A DNA stretch of 64,000 nucleotides from Synaphobranchus kaupii. Taxonomy: Eukaryota > Chordata > Actinopteri > Anguilliformes > Synaphobranchidae. The stretch is from assembly GCA_029718625.1 (NCBI GenBank), contig CM056376.1:94407945-94471944 (forward strand), in the 5' to 3' direction. Within the stretch, counting starts at the first letter, position 1. The number at the start of each line of letters is the position of its first letter. The position numbers and the translations under genes are program-made. Below the pieces are notes generated by a model, which saw nothing but the letters and a program-made list of their open reading frames with translations, ran no database searches and had not been told where the DNA came from. Shown piece after piece: positions 1-11,325 of this stretch.

Positions 1-180
1 ATTCTATTGTGAGGTCTCTCCGGTTTTCCTTATGAAATATCAGGCTACTGTAAGTCACGTAACATCTTTTTGCGCGCAACATTTCCATTCTATTTTGAAG
101 TACGTCTCTCCGGTTTTGCTGATGAAAGATCAGACTTTAACGTAGGCTGTCGTGTCTTTTTTCTTCTTAGAATCATTCTC
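1..180. repeat. Degenerate two-copy tandem repeat, about 87-bp period
   Basis: The string attctatt, followed by gtctctccggttttcct-like sequence and a tatgaaa/gatgaaa-atcag block, occurs at position 1 and again from about 87. The copies have diverged, and the first may begin outside the window. No coding potential was recognised. Confidence 0.45.
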
Positions 181-1430
181 TCAGAGACAGGAGCTTGTCA
201 TTTTTGAACGACTTTATTAGTGATTAACAAAGCCGGGTGAGTTCATGAAGTCACACCCTTTCAGCCTTTTTCCACAGGTTTTATACAATTAGAACATGTA
301 TATGCCCTCCTATTCTAGAATGTCCGATGGCCAATCACCTACTGCATATATTGAGACCTCCTTAATATATGCCTGACTTCAGCTTTTTTAATTTATCAAT
401 ATTACAAATGTCTATATTATTGATGTGCACCTCTGGTTGTTATTTTCTGAGTATTGTCTTAGTCCTATGACTAACTGCTTACTTAAGGAATTTCCCTGAC
501 CTTCTGTCACACAGATCATCACATGTTGTTGTTCTCTCAGTTTTATCTCCAACTGGCCACCTGGACACTCTCTTGACCTTTAATCCTACAGGTCCACGTT
601 CTCTCCTTCAGACACACATTCATATAAACCTGCTTATACGTCAATTCCCTATATATATATATTCATTAGAGTCCCACACTATTTTAACAGAAATTATTCT
701 ATAAGGCTAGGCCTACTCCTACGTTAGAACTTCTTGTAATATGCGACCTTATGAGTGCAAAATATATCGGTAAATTACGTTGTAACGTTAGTCCTAAGTA
801 GTGGCTTTGTTTTCATGTAGCCTATGGCTTGGCCTAGCTACTCTTTTGCGTACCCCGGGAAGAAATCGTGCGGGCGCCCCTGTTGAGGAGAACTGGCTAC
901 ATGTGATGGCAATGAGTAATTTGTGAATTAAACGCCGATGTAGCCTATTGTTAATCAAGGAAACTGATTGAAAAATCATTGAGACCAATAATCAGTTTAA
1001 GGGGAAGTTTTCTGCCTCCTCAATTTTCAGCTCAGGAGCCGCCACTGATAAGTAAGTATATAGTTCTGTGGTTTGTAGAGTCGGAGTCGCGAGTTTTAGG
1101 TTCTTCCGGTTAATACACTCCCGTTTGTTTGTTTGATTCTTCCGAACTACCCCAGCCGCATCTCTTTCTCCCAGTGGCGCGAGCTGGAATTTGAAGCCGT
1201 TTCAGACAGCAGAGTCTTGCTGGTAGCAAATCAAGTTAGTAAACTAGCTTTGATAATTTATTCAGACCAAAATCACCTGATTGATGCTCATTTTTAATAG
1301 CCTATGCTCAATGTTTTCTGTTCACTCTCCCTTACTTTTCAAGCTAGTTTACAATCGCATCCATTTTACATTTATTTACGACTTTCTCATCTCCAATATT
1401 TTGGCATAAGTTTAACGTTAGGCCTATAGC
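181..1430. other. Unassigned AT-rich stretch
   Basis: I see no gene or recognisable mobile element here. The only open frames are short and have no family resemblance. A short AT run (tatatatata) lies near 650. Confidence 0.4.
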
Positions 1431-1647
1431 CTAAAATTACATTACATTTATTTGGCAGACGCTTTTATCCAAAGCGACGTACAATAAGTGCATATTGAAG
1501 GTCGTTGACGCGACTAGGTTTAGGAAAAAATCTTTATTTCCCAAGTTACCCCTATGAGGGCCCCTTGGGAAAGAAAAGTTTGCACTGGCCATTCAGTGTA
1601 CTGCAGCCTTTAAGTAGGAAGAATTTGGTCCCTCTTGTGTTGATGTT

Positions 1648-3774
1648 TTACCAGCGTTTGTTTAATCCGCCTGGGAATATGGTGTTGAGTTTTCTAATCC
1701 AATGTCTTTCTGTCCTACGTCTGTCCTCCTGTGTCCAGTTAATGTTTGAATGGAGGCCCGATATTTCTACTGCTTCAAGTCCATGGTGTAGGAAATGAGC
1801 CACTATGTGTGTGTCTGTTTTCCTATGATTTCTTATGTTATATATGTGTTGTGCCAATCTGGTCTTGATTGTATTTCCTGTCTCTCCTACACATATAATG
1901 TTGCAGTGTTTGCACTTTGACATATATGCAGTTATATGTGTTAACTGTGAGTGTTTGTTTAATAAGGTATGTTGTGTTTGTAGTGTTGTTTTTCACTGTT
2001 GTGGCCTGTTTGTAAAATATCGGGCCTTGTGTGGGTAAAATGTTGATTTCCGGTAGTTTACTACTTACCAGATGATTCTTAAGGTTTTTTTTTTTTTTTT
2101 TGTAGGCCGAAACGATTTTGTATTCCTGAAGCAAGTCTGTGTTTTGCAGAATCTTGGCCAGGTTCTGTTTAATTTTTCTGTTTGCTATTTGGCTGAATGT
2201 CGAATAGGTGGTGATAAGTGGAATTATTTTTCTAGTGTCCTGTTGTTTTGTAGCCAATAAGGTTTTCCGAATCTGTCTGAGGAACGATCTGGAATACCCC
2301 CTTGGTTTTAATGCATTGAAGAGGGTTTTGGTAGCCTCCTCAAAATCTGTAATCTGTGTGCAGATTCTGTTGAACCTTAGAAATTGGGATTTAATCAGGC
2401 CTCTGAATGTATGTTTCGGGTGGAGACTGTCCTTGTGTAAGAGTGCATGTGTGTCTGTGTCTTTAAAGAAAACTTTAGTGTCTAATGTGTGTGTTTGGGG
2501 AAATGAGGGCCCCTTGTATGTGGTAGTGTCCAAAAAATCAATATGTTCATAGTGTGTGGTGTGTTTAATTGTGATAGATGTATGGTGCGTGTTGAGGATC
2601 TGAATGAAGTGTTTGAACTCTTCTGAGCTATGTGTCCATGTTCCCCAGATGTCATCTAAATACCTGAAATAATTTGTGGGAAGTTTGGGACATTTTTCAA
2701 AAACAGTCTCCTCCCAATGTGCCATGTAAATGTTGGCATAAACCGGTGCAAATTTTTTGTCCATAGCTGTGCTGCTGGTCTGTAAGAAGAATTCTTTATT
2801 GAATTCAAAGTCATTTTTGGTGAGGCTTATCTCCAGTAATTGCAGGAGGATTGTATCCGGTCGATTGTTGTCCGGGTACTTTTCCATCCATGTTTTTACC
2901 GCTGTTGTGTTTATGTTGGTGTATAGACTATCTATGTCTATGGTGAACAGGATGGCTTCTTCCGGTATTTTGGCATTTTTTATTTTGTTTATGAAATCAT
3001 ATGTGTCTTTGATGTAGCTTTTGTGTTTTGTGGACAGTGGGTTCAGAAAAAAGTCTTAAGTATTCAGCTATCCTATAGGATTCGCTGTTGCAGTCTGAAA
3101 TAATAGGCCTCCCTGCTGGGACCTTATATGGTATGCTCCAGGATTCTGGTGGCTTGTGTATTTTAGGGAGGAGGTAAAAAATCCTAGGTCTCGAGTTGTC
3201 CTCTCCCCTCAGGTAAAAACTTTGTTTTTTAGTGATGCATTTGTTTTCTACTAGTGTCTGTATGATGGCACTTATTTCCTGGGCCGTGTCTGGGTATATG
3301 GGTCCATCTAATTTTCTGTAATGTGTTATGTTGTGAAGTTGTCTATAGGCTTCCTGTGTGTATTGTGTTCTGTCCATAATAACTATGGCACTTCCCTTGT
3401 CTGCTGGTTTGATAATTATTTGCTTGTTTTTAGCCAGCTGTAGTAGTGCTTGGCTCTCCCCTCTGCTGAGGTTGTTTTGGGGTTTGTGGGTTCAGTGCCT
3501 TAATTACTGTGTTGTCCTCTTTAATAATCTGTGCAATCTCTTCTGGGATTTGTTCTGGTCTGGGTTCCCAGATGGATCTTGGTGTGAAGGCTATCTGTTC
3601 CCTGGTTTCCGCTCCCTCAAAGAAAGCTGCCAGCTTCAGTCTCCTGTGGAACTCCTGGACTTGTCCTTTGAGGGTTTGTTTTTGTTTTCTGCGGATATTT
3701 ACTGTGGGTATAAATGACAGACCCCTGTCCAGCAGCTTAAATTGGTCTTCTGTAGGTGTAAAGTTGTTACTCAA
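1648..3774 (-). pseudogene. Penelope-type reverse transcriptase with GIY-YIG endonuclease, frameshifted
   Basis: The protein is spread over three frames: 3774-3430, 3377-2997, then 2887-1838 and 1923-1648. Visible motifs are LLDRGLSFIPT near the N-terminus, FYLLPKIHKP, GRPIISDCNS, MDKKFAPVYANIYMAHWE, the catalytic FRYLDDIWG (about 2646-2670) and IDFLDTTTY. The GIY-YIG module contains VGETGNTIKTRLAQH (about 1895-1850). Penelope elements are defined by this RT plus GIY-YIG order. The frame breaks are near 3400, 3050 and 1870, so no intact product is encoded. Confidence 0.85.
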
Positions 3775-3839
3775 TAGTATAATGTTTTTGTTCCCCTCCC
3801 TGTTTGTGCTTGGGCTTGTGGGGATTGTCAGTTTAAATG

Positions 3840-5023
3840 GTGCAGCCAGTGGTTCAGTATGTTTGTTGCTGTCCTATCTGTCCAGTGGATGTTGTCTTGT
3901 GCGGTGCAGAAGTCCTCCTCTGGAAGCTTAGGGACATGGGGCATGTTCTTGCGGATGTCTTCATTTATCTCTTCCAAATTGGACCTCTGGCAGGGTTCTA
4001 GGTTCACAGATTGATGAGTGGAATCCAGATCTCCGCTGATGGAAAGGTGGTTTTGGCCATCCTCAGCGTATTCTGCAACTGCTTGATAGCTGTTTTCTTT
4101 GGGTGCTGGTCCTTGTTATTGATTCCAAAGGATAGGGTGACTCTCTGTACCTTGGGATCCGCCACTGTCTTTTCCAGGAGGCATGCCGCATGTTGGAATG
4201 TTGCCCCGGGGTAGCTGTCAATCTGAAGATCCCCCCCTGGAGTAGGACTGGATCTGGATCCTGGAGAGGTTGGAGTCCCCTAAGATGATGTTTGGTTTTC
4301 TGACCGTGATTTTCCATTCCTGGATCTTTCTGGTGGACCTGGGATGTCGTGTGGGGTGGAAGGTGTGTAGGTGTGGAGCCAGAGTTGTAGCGTTCCTGTG
4401 TGGTCCTTGGGGGTCGTTGCGGCAGTGGTACCGGTTCCCAGTCCCTATGGTGCCCTGTGATCCCACTGCTTGTCCTGTTTCTCTGGTGGTGTAGTGCTTC
4501 CTGAGGCAGAATCGTCCTCTCAGCGTTCCGTCTTGGTGCCGGGCTTCCGGGGGGATATGTCTGCCTCAGAGCTGGCCACTCCCTCTGGTACTGGTCCTGG
4601 GGTGGTGTGACCGTGGTTCTCCCTGTTGTGGATGGTGGAGTGTCAGCCAGTACTGAAAATCTGTTGTTTGTGGAGACTGCGCTTGTAGTGCTCCTGGGAG
4701 TGAGGATGGGGGTGAATGTTTTTTCGGCAATGTCCAGGGTGATCTGGTGCAGTCTTTTTAGTGAGGTGTCCCTGGTTCTCCAGGTAGTGTTCTTCCAGGA
4801 TCTGCATGCATGTGTGGAGCCAGTTGAGGGCATTCCCCGCCAGCTTCACCATGGTGTTGTCTGTCGGGGAGGCCGGTCTCACCAGGGTGGCCAGTTCCTG
4901 CATCTTCTTTTGTAGGCTGGCTGGTGAAGTAGTCCTGCCTCCAGACACTGCGGTGTTCTGCAGGTGGTGTGTCGTCTGGATGATCCTGAAGAGAATCCTG
5001 GTAGCCTCCGCAAAGGCTGCCAT
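3840..5023 (-). pseudogene. N-terminal region of the PLE protein with SGNH-hydrolase-like domain
   Basis: A frame starting at 5023 (MAAFAEATRILFR...) opens the region and then breaks by frameshift. Further along are the four landmarks of the SGNH/GDSL fold: ILGDSNLSR (block I serine, about 4285-4262), SYPGATF (block II glycine, about 4200), LSFGINNKD (block III, about 4135-4110) and DNIHW (block V Asp-His, about 3896-3882). A stop lies near 4010. Related esterase-like domains are known from ORF1 of CR1 LINEs. Assigning this one to the PLE is inferred from shared strand and continuity inside the target-site duplications. Confidence 0.65.
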
Positions 5024-5435
5024 AGCTCTGGGTGTATGTGTGGTGTTGTTTAGTTTTTGTGGTTGTTTTTTTGTGTGTTTTTTTTAGTGCAAGCGGCGGT
5101 GCGCGGTTTGGCTGATTGATAGCGTGCTTTGTTAACTCAAGGTTAACGCATACCAATGCAGCCTATACATACCCAGACTGGTACCTTGTAGCTTAGTTGA
5201 CACCGTTAGGTTTCCACTACAAGATGGCACTACAGAGACTGTACTGTGTCTGTAGTATACCCGATCTGTGTCCTGTAGCTGGTGTCTCCAGAAATAATTT
5301 GCAGTTAAAACTGCCGTTTTGTGTAATAAATGTATCCTTTTTTGCTTTTTAGGGAGGTTTTTTTCAGCAGAATAGGTTCTTCTGTTTCTCTAGAAGAGTG
5401 TCTGTAGTCCTTGCTGTTTCTCCAAAGCTGTAGTG

Positions 5436-5476
5436 TGCACACAACGTTTCGCCCAGTCTCAGGCTTCTTCAGGTGT
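5436..5476 (-). ncRNA. Hammerhead-ribozyme-like motif at the PLE 5' region
   Basis: Read on the minus strand, the sequence is CTGAAGA, then a short hairpin (GCC...GGC), then GAAAC followed by GTTGTGTGC. The order CUGANGA, helix II, GAAA is the hammerhead core, and hammerheads are known from Penelope-like elements. The core differs from the usual CUGAUGA at one position. I did not establish helices I and III or the cleavage site. Confidence 0.5.
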
Positions 5477-5875
5477 GAGTGTGGTTCTGCTTCTGCTCTG
5501 GCAGACCTGAGACCTGTGGAGGGAGGAGCCCCTTTTGTCTCTGTGAGCCTAGCCTAGGTGTTACATTAAGGAATCCTTTGTAACCTTTCTGTCTTTAGTA
5601 TCCGTTAATGTGTCACAATCTTTAAAATCTTTTATTCTTTTGTATCCTTTGTATCGTTGATGCGACTAGGCTACAAAGCAGATCCGACAAAGCACAACTT
5701 TCTCACAGCGTAGGAGCTATCCCTAGTAATGAACATGAATAGTACACACAGTCAGCTATACATTCTGAACTATAAAATAAATACTACAAATAAATAAATA
5801 AATAAATAAAAACACAAGTTAAATAGAACAAGCAAAAAACAGGAAGAGTACTATAGAATGGCCCTATATAGGTAG

Positions 5876-6508
5876 TTAGTCGAGGTGTAGTCTGAAAAAG
5901 TGCATTTTCAGACCATGACGGAAAACAGACAGTGTTTCAGCTGAGCGCAGCAGAGTGGGGAGTTCGTTCCACCACTGGGGAGCTAGGGTGGAAAAGCTCA
6001 GTCGGGACGAGCGGGAGCCGTTAACATGGAGGGAGGGAAGTGCAAGTCGCCCTGCAGCAGCAGAGCGAAGTGGTCGAGCAGGAGCGTAGTGCTGGATTAA
6101 GTCCTGTAGGTAGGAGGGGCCTGACCTTTTGGCTGCAGTGTAGGCCAGTGGAGTGACGTGTGAGAACGTCGGGAGATTGAACACAAGCCGAGCAGCCACG
6201 TTCTGGACCAGTTGTAGGGGCAGAATGGTGCAGGCTGGTAGGCTTTCAAGAAGGGAGTTGCAGCAGTCCAGACGTGAGGTGACCATTGTCTGGACAAGAA
6301 GCTGGGTGGAGTAGGTGGTCAGGTACGGCCGAATCCTCCTGATGTTGAGGAGGAACTTGCAGGACCGTGCCGTTGCCCTGATTTGTTCTTTGAAGTCCAG
6401 CTGGTCGTCCAGGACCACCCCCAGGTTCCTTGCAGAGCGGGAGGCGTTCACCGTGCTTCCGTCTACGGTGATGGACAGATCTAGGAGCGGGGAGGTCTTG
6501 TATGGCAT
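5876..6508 (-). pseudogene. LINE reverse transcriptase C-terminal fragment
   Basis: This 210-codon open frame contains the post-RT region typical of L2/Rex-type fish LINEs. Landmarks are NLGVVLDDQL, the block TSRLDCCNSLL, QLVQNVAARLV and the terminal APQWWNELP...FRHGLKMHFFRLHLD. It ends at a stop immediately before the 3' UTR, so it is the natural C-terminus. The catalytic part of the RT lies beyond the 5' truncation, so the fragment cannot be active. Confidence 0.85.
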
Positions 6509-6540
6509 GAAGAGCAGCTCAGTAAAATAACGCTGTTGGT

Positions 6541-7600
6541 CATTGATTGTATCGTTAGATATTACGAGGCCTAAGAATAGACATTGAATGGTTATATTTG
6601 CATATAGCTATTTTATTAGTCTATGCAAATATAAATCTTATTTTTTCTAAGATCCTAGAATCCAGGAGCCTACTAAAAATGTGGTGGATGGATGGCTGTA
6701 TAGGAGAGATAGCCACTAGCCAGCCAAATCTGACAAACAAGCCAGATCTTGATGCGTGTGTCTGTGTACAGGAACCTGTTTCGTTTATTAGTTTTAAATG
6801 GCATTTGGTAAAGATTTATTTGGACACCATAAAATATGTTTATTTGAACCATTGGGCTATTTATTTCTTCTATTATACAAAATTGTATTTATCTGTTCAC
6901 TGTTGTTGTTGGGTTCTAAAATAAAAGAGTTCTAAAATAAAAATGCCACCACTTTAAATAAGAAGTGGCCTATTTGCTGTCATTAGCTGAACACAATCGC
7001 ATATTAATTATGTTTTATACTGCAATTCGGTTGCAAACAGTCACGTAATCATTTCGTAATAAAAAGTAGGCTATTAAAGTGTTGGCGTCTCGGAATATCA
7101 TTTGATATCAAGGTTTCTGGTTCATCCACGCTGAGTAGCTAGGCTAAACCCGATTATTAATGGTGTAGGCTACAGCATTTTCTCTCTGTTAAAACTCTAA
7201 AAAACTTTGGTTTGTATCACGGCTCTGGAGCCGTGGAATATTGCCGCAGCTCAGGGCTCGAGTTGAGGAGTCGAGTTGATTTCGTGCTGAGAGTTGGGTA
7301 GTAGGCGAATGTATACACCTGTGATCCTGTATCTAATAGGCAATTGAAATCTTTTCCAGCAATGTAAACTTGTGCAGTGCACTTGGACCCTATTAACCCT
7401 TTTGGTAGGCTTATTTGTCGTGTGCGTGCGTGCTTCAATTCAACATATTGCTTGGCTAGTGTGGGACATTTCCAGTACCTACCAGTCCCTGTGTGCCCCT
7501 CCTGACAATGCACCTAATTCCTCATTAGTCGAGTCAAAGAGGGCTGACCTGAGAGGGAAGCAACGCTTGTGGGATCTGTATTTCTGGCAGCAGAGTGATG
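6541..7600. other. Unassigned AT-rich stretch
   Basis: No gene was recognised. An open frame at 7217-7513 (minus) reads weakly like retroelement protein (QVYIAGKDFNCLLDTGSQV, with an aspartic-protease-like LLDTGS) and could be a small gag-pol relic. It is too short to assign. Confidence 0.35.
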
Positions 7601-7639
7601 GTTTAAGGCTTGTTTGATACGTCAGACAGATGAATAGCC

Positions 7640-8096
7640 ATTTAGCCAACCATGTGTTCCATATTGTTCCAGTGTAATTTACAGCTAAATCTAGTCCCAC
7701 CCCCCAATTCCCATAGAGATCCATTTAAATGCATAGAGGTTATAATATCACTTGCAAGAGTACCAGAAAATAAGATATCAAGAGTCTTTTGATATTGTTG
7801 GGTCACAGACAACAGGAAGTCATGGCATGCAAAGGATATGCGACCAAATATTAAAAATTTAAAGGCACAGTCAACTTGTATGTAAACTTCTGACCCACTG
7901 GAATTGTGATAGTGAATTAAAAGAGAAATAATCTGTCTGTAAACAATTGTTGGAAAACTTACTTGTGTCATGCACAAAGTAGATGTCCTAACTGACTTGC
8001 CAACACTATAGTTTGCTAACATGAAATCTGTGGAGTGGTTAAATATGAGTTTTAATGACTTCAATCTAAGTGTATGTAAACTTCTGACTTCAACTG
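7640..8096 (-). mobile_element. Tc1 fragments: one family fragment joined to a Sleeping Beauty-type terminal repeat
   Basis: Positions 7870-8096 match the layout of a Sleeping Beauty-type IR/DR end in reverse. The inner direct repeat (tgtaaacttctgacccactgg) and outer direct repeat (gtatgtaaacttctgacttc) are separated by about 200 bp, and the end is caactg next to TA. Positions 7640-7865 are a different Tc1-like sequence. It recurs in reverse at 23460-23650 and with the same orientation at 60000-60190. No transposase remains. Confidence 0.75.
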
Positions 8097-8235
8097 TATA
8101 ACAGCTGAAGGAAAGTAGCCTTAGTCAGTTGGAGTTGGTGAATAAATTTGTCCTCTTATTTTTGTGCTGGCGGTTCCTTGTGCGTTTCCTTTTGTTCCTG
8201 TTCAGCTGGAGGAGGGTAAATAATATTGGAAATTT

Positions 8236-8680
8236 GGCTTATCTGGCTCTCTCTCTCTTTACTGGTATATTCAAATTAATGTCTGGTTTAATGTCTTATT
8301 TTTTGTAATTTAAGTAATTAGCCTACATTCATTAATGAATGCATGATCTTAAGTCATTATTGTAATTGACTGTTTTTCATTTAATAAAATTATTTAATCT
8401 TAAGACCTGATTTAGACCTTGTTTTAGCTTGTTGGTTGATTCCACCAGGTTACTGTTCGACTTACCTATCAAAGAATTCGGCGATTTAATTGATGCTTGT
8501 CATTTTTAATAATAATTATTAAATTAAATAACGTAAAACTTATTTTGAATGTAGGTTAATGAGGGGTTCTAGCACGCAATATCACTTGTGTTCAGTATTC
8601 AGAGTGCCGAATGTTTTCACAAGGTCATTGACTGTTGGAACCGCTAGATTCAGAAAATACACATTTTACCTAATCCTCAC
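8236..8680 (+). repeat. Dispersed repeat, copy 1 (about 440 bp)
   Basis: This block begins with ggcttatctggctctctctc-like sequence and runs to cacattttacctaatcc. It recurs with small differences at 21768-22210, inside intron 5 of the galnt8-like gene. I could not assign it to a known family. It has no open frame and no obvious terminal inverted repeats. Confidence 0.7.
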
Positions 8681-9671
8681 TTAACCGACAGTGCAAAACT
8701 AATACCATGACCAATCACTGGTTTTGCATGTGCTAAAATGTTTTGCACATGCTAAAGGTCTTAGTAAATCAGGCCCTTAATATCATAAGAGAGAAATATC
8801 TTCCCGTTTGTCAAAATGATTAAGAGATTTGATTGATGAGTTCATGACCTTTATGATTAATTTAATATATTTTTATTTCTACATTTCAGACCGAATGTGT
8901 TAACATGGTGCCTGATGCCTCATGGCGTAATCAATTATTGACATGTCATAACCCCAGGTATCAATTTTTGGCCGATCATAATCATAAATAATAAAATATT
9001 GTGGCCCCATCAATCATAAATCTGTCAATCATTTTGACATAAACTGTCGGATATTTCTCTCTGCCATAGTATTTGATTAAGTATGTTCTTTACGTGCAAT
9101 TTAAAAGTTTACAAAACCTGCCAGTTCCTGTTCATCATTTCCAGATGTAAGGCAGGGCTTTGTTTGCTTATGGGTGCTCCATTTGTTTATTCATGATGAA
9201 GGTATAGGCACAAGCAGATTTCATTGAACATTGAAAATGTAAGCTTTTAATAAAATATTTTACAGCTGATCTAGCTTACAGTAGCAGTACATCTAGCCTT
9301 GATACATACTTTGTATATTCAACTGAAGCATTTAGGCACAGAAATATTTTTGTCTAATGAAACATTGAATACATATTTACGAATGGTGCATTTTATTTGT
9401 GGACATTTATTCCATTATAAAAGTTGTGTAAATAGCACTGGAAATTCTTCAGAAATTTTTACAAATATTTTGCTTGATTTTATTCCCATATCTTCTAAGT
9501 TGGAATGCTACATTTAATTCACAAACTCTGTCCTCACTGATGACCTTAGTCATCCTAGGAAGTTGCAGGCAAGCACACACACTCTTCTCAAGCAGCCTAT
9601 CTTTTCTCTCTGTGGTTCATCAGTGATTGCACCAGAGATGTTAATTTCATTACAGCTGGTAAAGGCTGACT
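8681..9671. other. Unassigned AT-rich stretch
   Basis: No exon-like sequence or recognisable element was seen. The only open frame (9299-9517, +) is AT-rich and without motifs. Confidence 0.4.
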
Positions 9672-10003
9672 GGGCGGCATGGTGGTGCAGTTGGTAGAGC
9701 ACTGTCACCTCACAGCAAGAAGGTACCGAGTTCCCATCCCGGCTGAGGGCTTTTCTGTGTGGAGTTTGCATGTTCTCCTCGTGTCTGTCTGGGTTTCCTC
9801 CGGGTATTCCGGTTTCCTCCCACAATCCAAAGACATGCAGGATATGCTAATTGGAGACACTAAATTGCCCGTAGGTATGAGTTTGTTAGTGAATGGTGTG
9901 TGTGCCCTGCGATGGATTGTGTGTGCCCTGCGATGGATTGGCAATTCCAGGGTGTATTTCTGCGCCTCGTCCAAAATGCATGCTGGGATAGGCTCCGCCT
10001 ATT
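9672..10003 (+). mobile_element. Mermaid/DANA-type tRNA-derived SINE
   Basis: It starts with ggcggcatggtggtgcag, a tRNA-like head with box A/B-like segments (gagttcccatcccgg). The conserved body follows: tgtggagtttgcatgttctc, ggtttcctcc and ccaaagacatgcag. It ends with a gctgggataggctccgcc-like tail. A 20-bp piece (gtgtgccctgcgatggattg) is tandemly duplicated at about 9898-9940. Confidence 0.85.
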
Positions 10004-10648
10004 ATTTGGTTAATTTAAAACGAAGTTATCCGTGTCTACCATCTGTCCATTTGTATCATGTGCATTTGCTTGGCAAACAAAGGCTAGGCCAACCTACATT
10101 TGTGTGCAGATGTTGTAACCTATGGAACAAGTGGTAGATCCATACACAACAAAAAATCTAGATGGACCATGTGTCAAAAAATATTAAGGTGTAATTTATG
10201 TCACTGGCTGTTGTTACTCTCCATTTCCTTTACTGTGTGCACAGAAGAACACATTATCCTGGTGTTCAAAAGCCTCATCTTTGTCCTGCCCCCTAGCAAC
10301 AATGTATTTTTCTCTAGTCATAGAATCTCTGTACAAAATCAAACTGGTGTACAGAGACCTCCGAATGCTTAAGAGTTTCACTCATTTTACATGCTAAATG
10401 CACTGAGACTAACACAGTTGTGTACTAGCCTGAAGGTGTCATAAGCACGCTGCAATCGTCTGGCTTTAATGAGTGACTACAGCATTGAGAAGCATTCTGT
10501 GGGGAAAAATGTGAGCAAATAGTGAGGAATAATCTGAGCAAATAAAACTAAATATTTATTCAGGATATGGTTTAACAGGATTTGCTCAAGCAGACTGAAC
10601 ATGCTTCCTGCCCTGTCTAGTATTTCTTAATATGTGTATTCCAATATA

Positions 10649-10750
10649 CACTACATGGCCAAAAGTATATGGACACCTGCTCCCGCCTTTGCTGCTATAA
10701 CAGCCTCCACTCTCCTGGGAAGGCTTTCCACTAGATGTTTGAACATTACT
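10649..10750 (+). mobile_element. Truncated Tc1-like terminal repeat
   Basis: The sequence cactacatggccaaaagta, followed by ggacacctgctcccgcctttgctgc, is a typical fish Tc1 terminus preceded by TA. The matching other end is not nearby. Confidence 0.7.
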
Positions 10751-11129
10751 GTGTGTATTTTTGTTCATAAACTTTTACTTATACTCTAGTAAAGTGTTTG
10801 TTGTGTTGAGTGAGTTCCTGCATTGGATTATTGAGAAAGAAGCTGGTTCCTACCAAGTGATTAGCGAGAGGTAGGAATCCCTTTTAATCTGTGTGCACTG
10901 TGGGGTGTGAAATAGTCACTGACTTTTATGTATGATTAGCATTCCTATCTTTGAGAATCAGAATCATATCAACCCACAACCCATGGTGCCAGAAAAAGAC
11001 CCACCCACCTGAGTGAGACGGTGGTATTTTTAAACCAACCAATCAAACAAACCATTCATCCTGGCAGGTACGCCTAAAGGCGCTGGCATTGGGGCAGGCT
11101 TGTGGTCTGGACAGCACACACACAGAAGG

Positions 11130-11325
11130 ATGATGCGGCCTGGCTTTCTCCGGTTGGCGGCCATTGTATTGGTGGCTACTACAGCCGTGTTCTACATAGT
11201 GTCTATCAAGAGAGAGATGCGCTCCTATGGGGACAGTCTGCGGCACGCTTATCAGAACAACACAGCATGGAATCGGGAGGCAGTCAGGAGGCTGGAGCAG
11301 ATGGAGACTCACATCAACAAGCTGG
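11130..11325 (+). CDS. galnt8: galnt8-like exon 1 (signal anchor and stem)
   Basis: ATG ATG at 11130/11133 is followed by [19 protein letters not shown], a hydrophobic signal anchor typical of type II Golgi enzymes, and then a helical stem ([16 protein letters not shown]). The exon ends at g|gtgagt in phase 1. Confidence 0.85.

Larger units (their letters stand above)
1519..5653 (-). mobile_element. Penelope-like element (PLE), degenerate, about 4.1 kb
   Basis: In minus-strand order the element carries a 5' region with a hammerhead-like motif (about 5440-5475), an N-terminal unknown region, an SGNH-hydrolase-like domain (about 4285-3840), a Penelope-type reverse transcriptase (about 3774-2000) and a C-terminal GIY-YIG endonuclease (about 1923-1780). 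It is flanked by near-identical 17-bp copies, tcgttgacgcgactagg at 1502-1518 and tcgttgatgcgactagg at 5654-5670, read as a target-site duplication in a LINE 3' UTR. Several frameshifts and stops make it a dead copy. Confidence 0.85.
1431..6540 (-). mobile_element. L2-like LINE 3' part, split by a Penelope-like element
   Basis: Two blocks, 1431-1518 and 5654-6540, belong to one minus-strand LINE. The low-coordinate end carries the common fish LINE/SINE 3' tail (acattacattt, then gcagacgcttttatccaaag). The same tail and 3' UTR recur at 18446-18700 and 63719-64000. The coding part is the reverse-transcriptase C-terminal region at 5876-6508. The UTR is interrupted at 1518/5654, where the sequence resumes with ctacaaagcagatcc. 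The 5' part is missing, as is usual for LINE copies. Confidence 0.8.
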
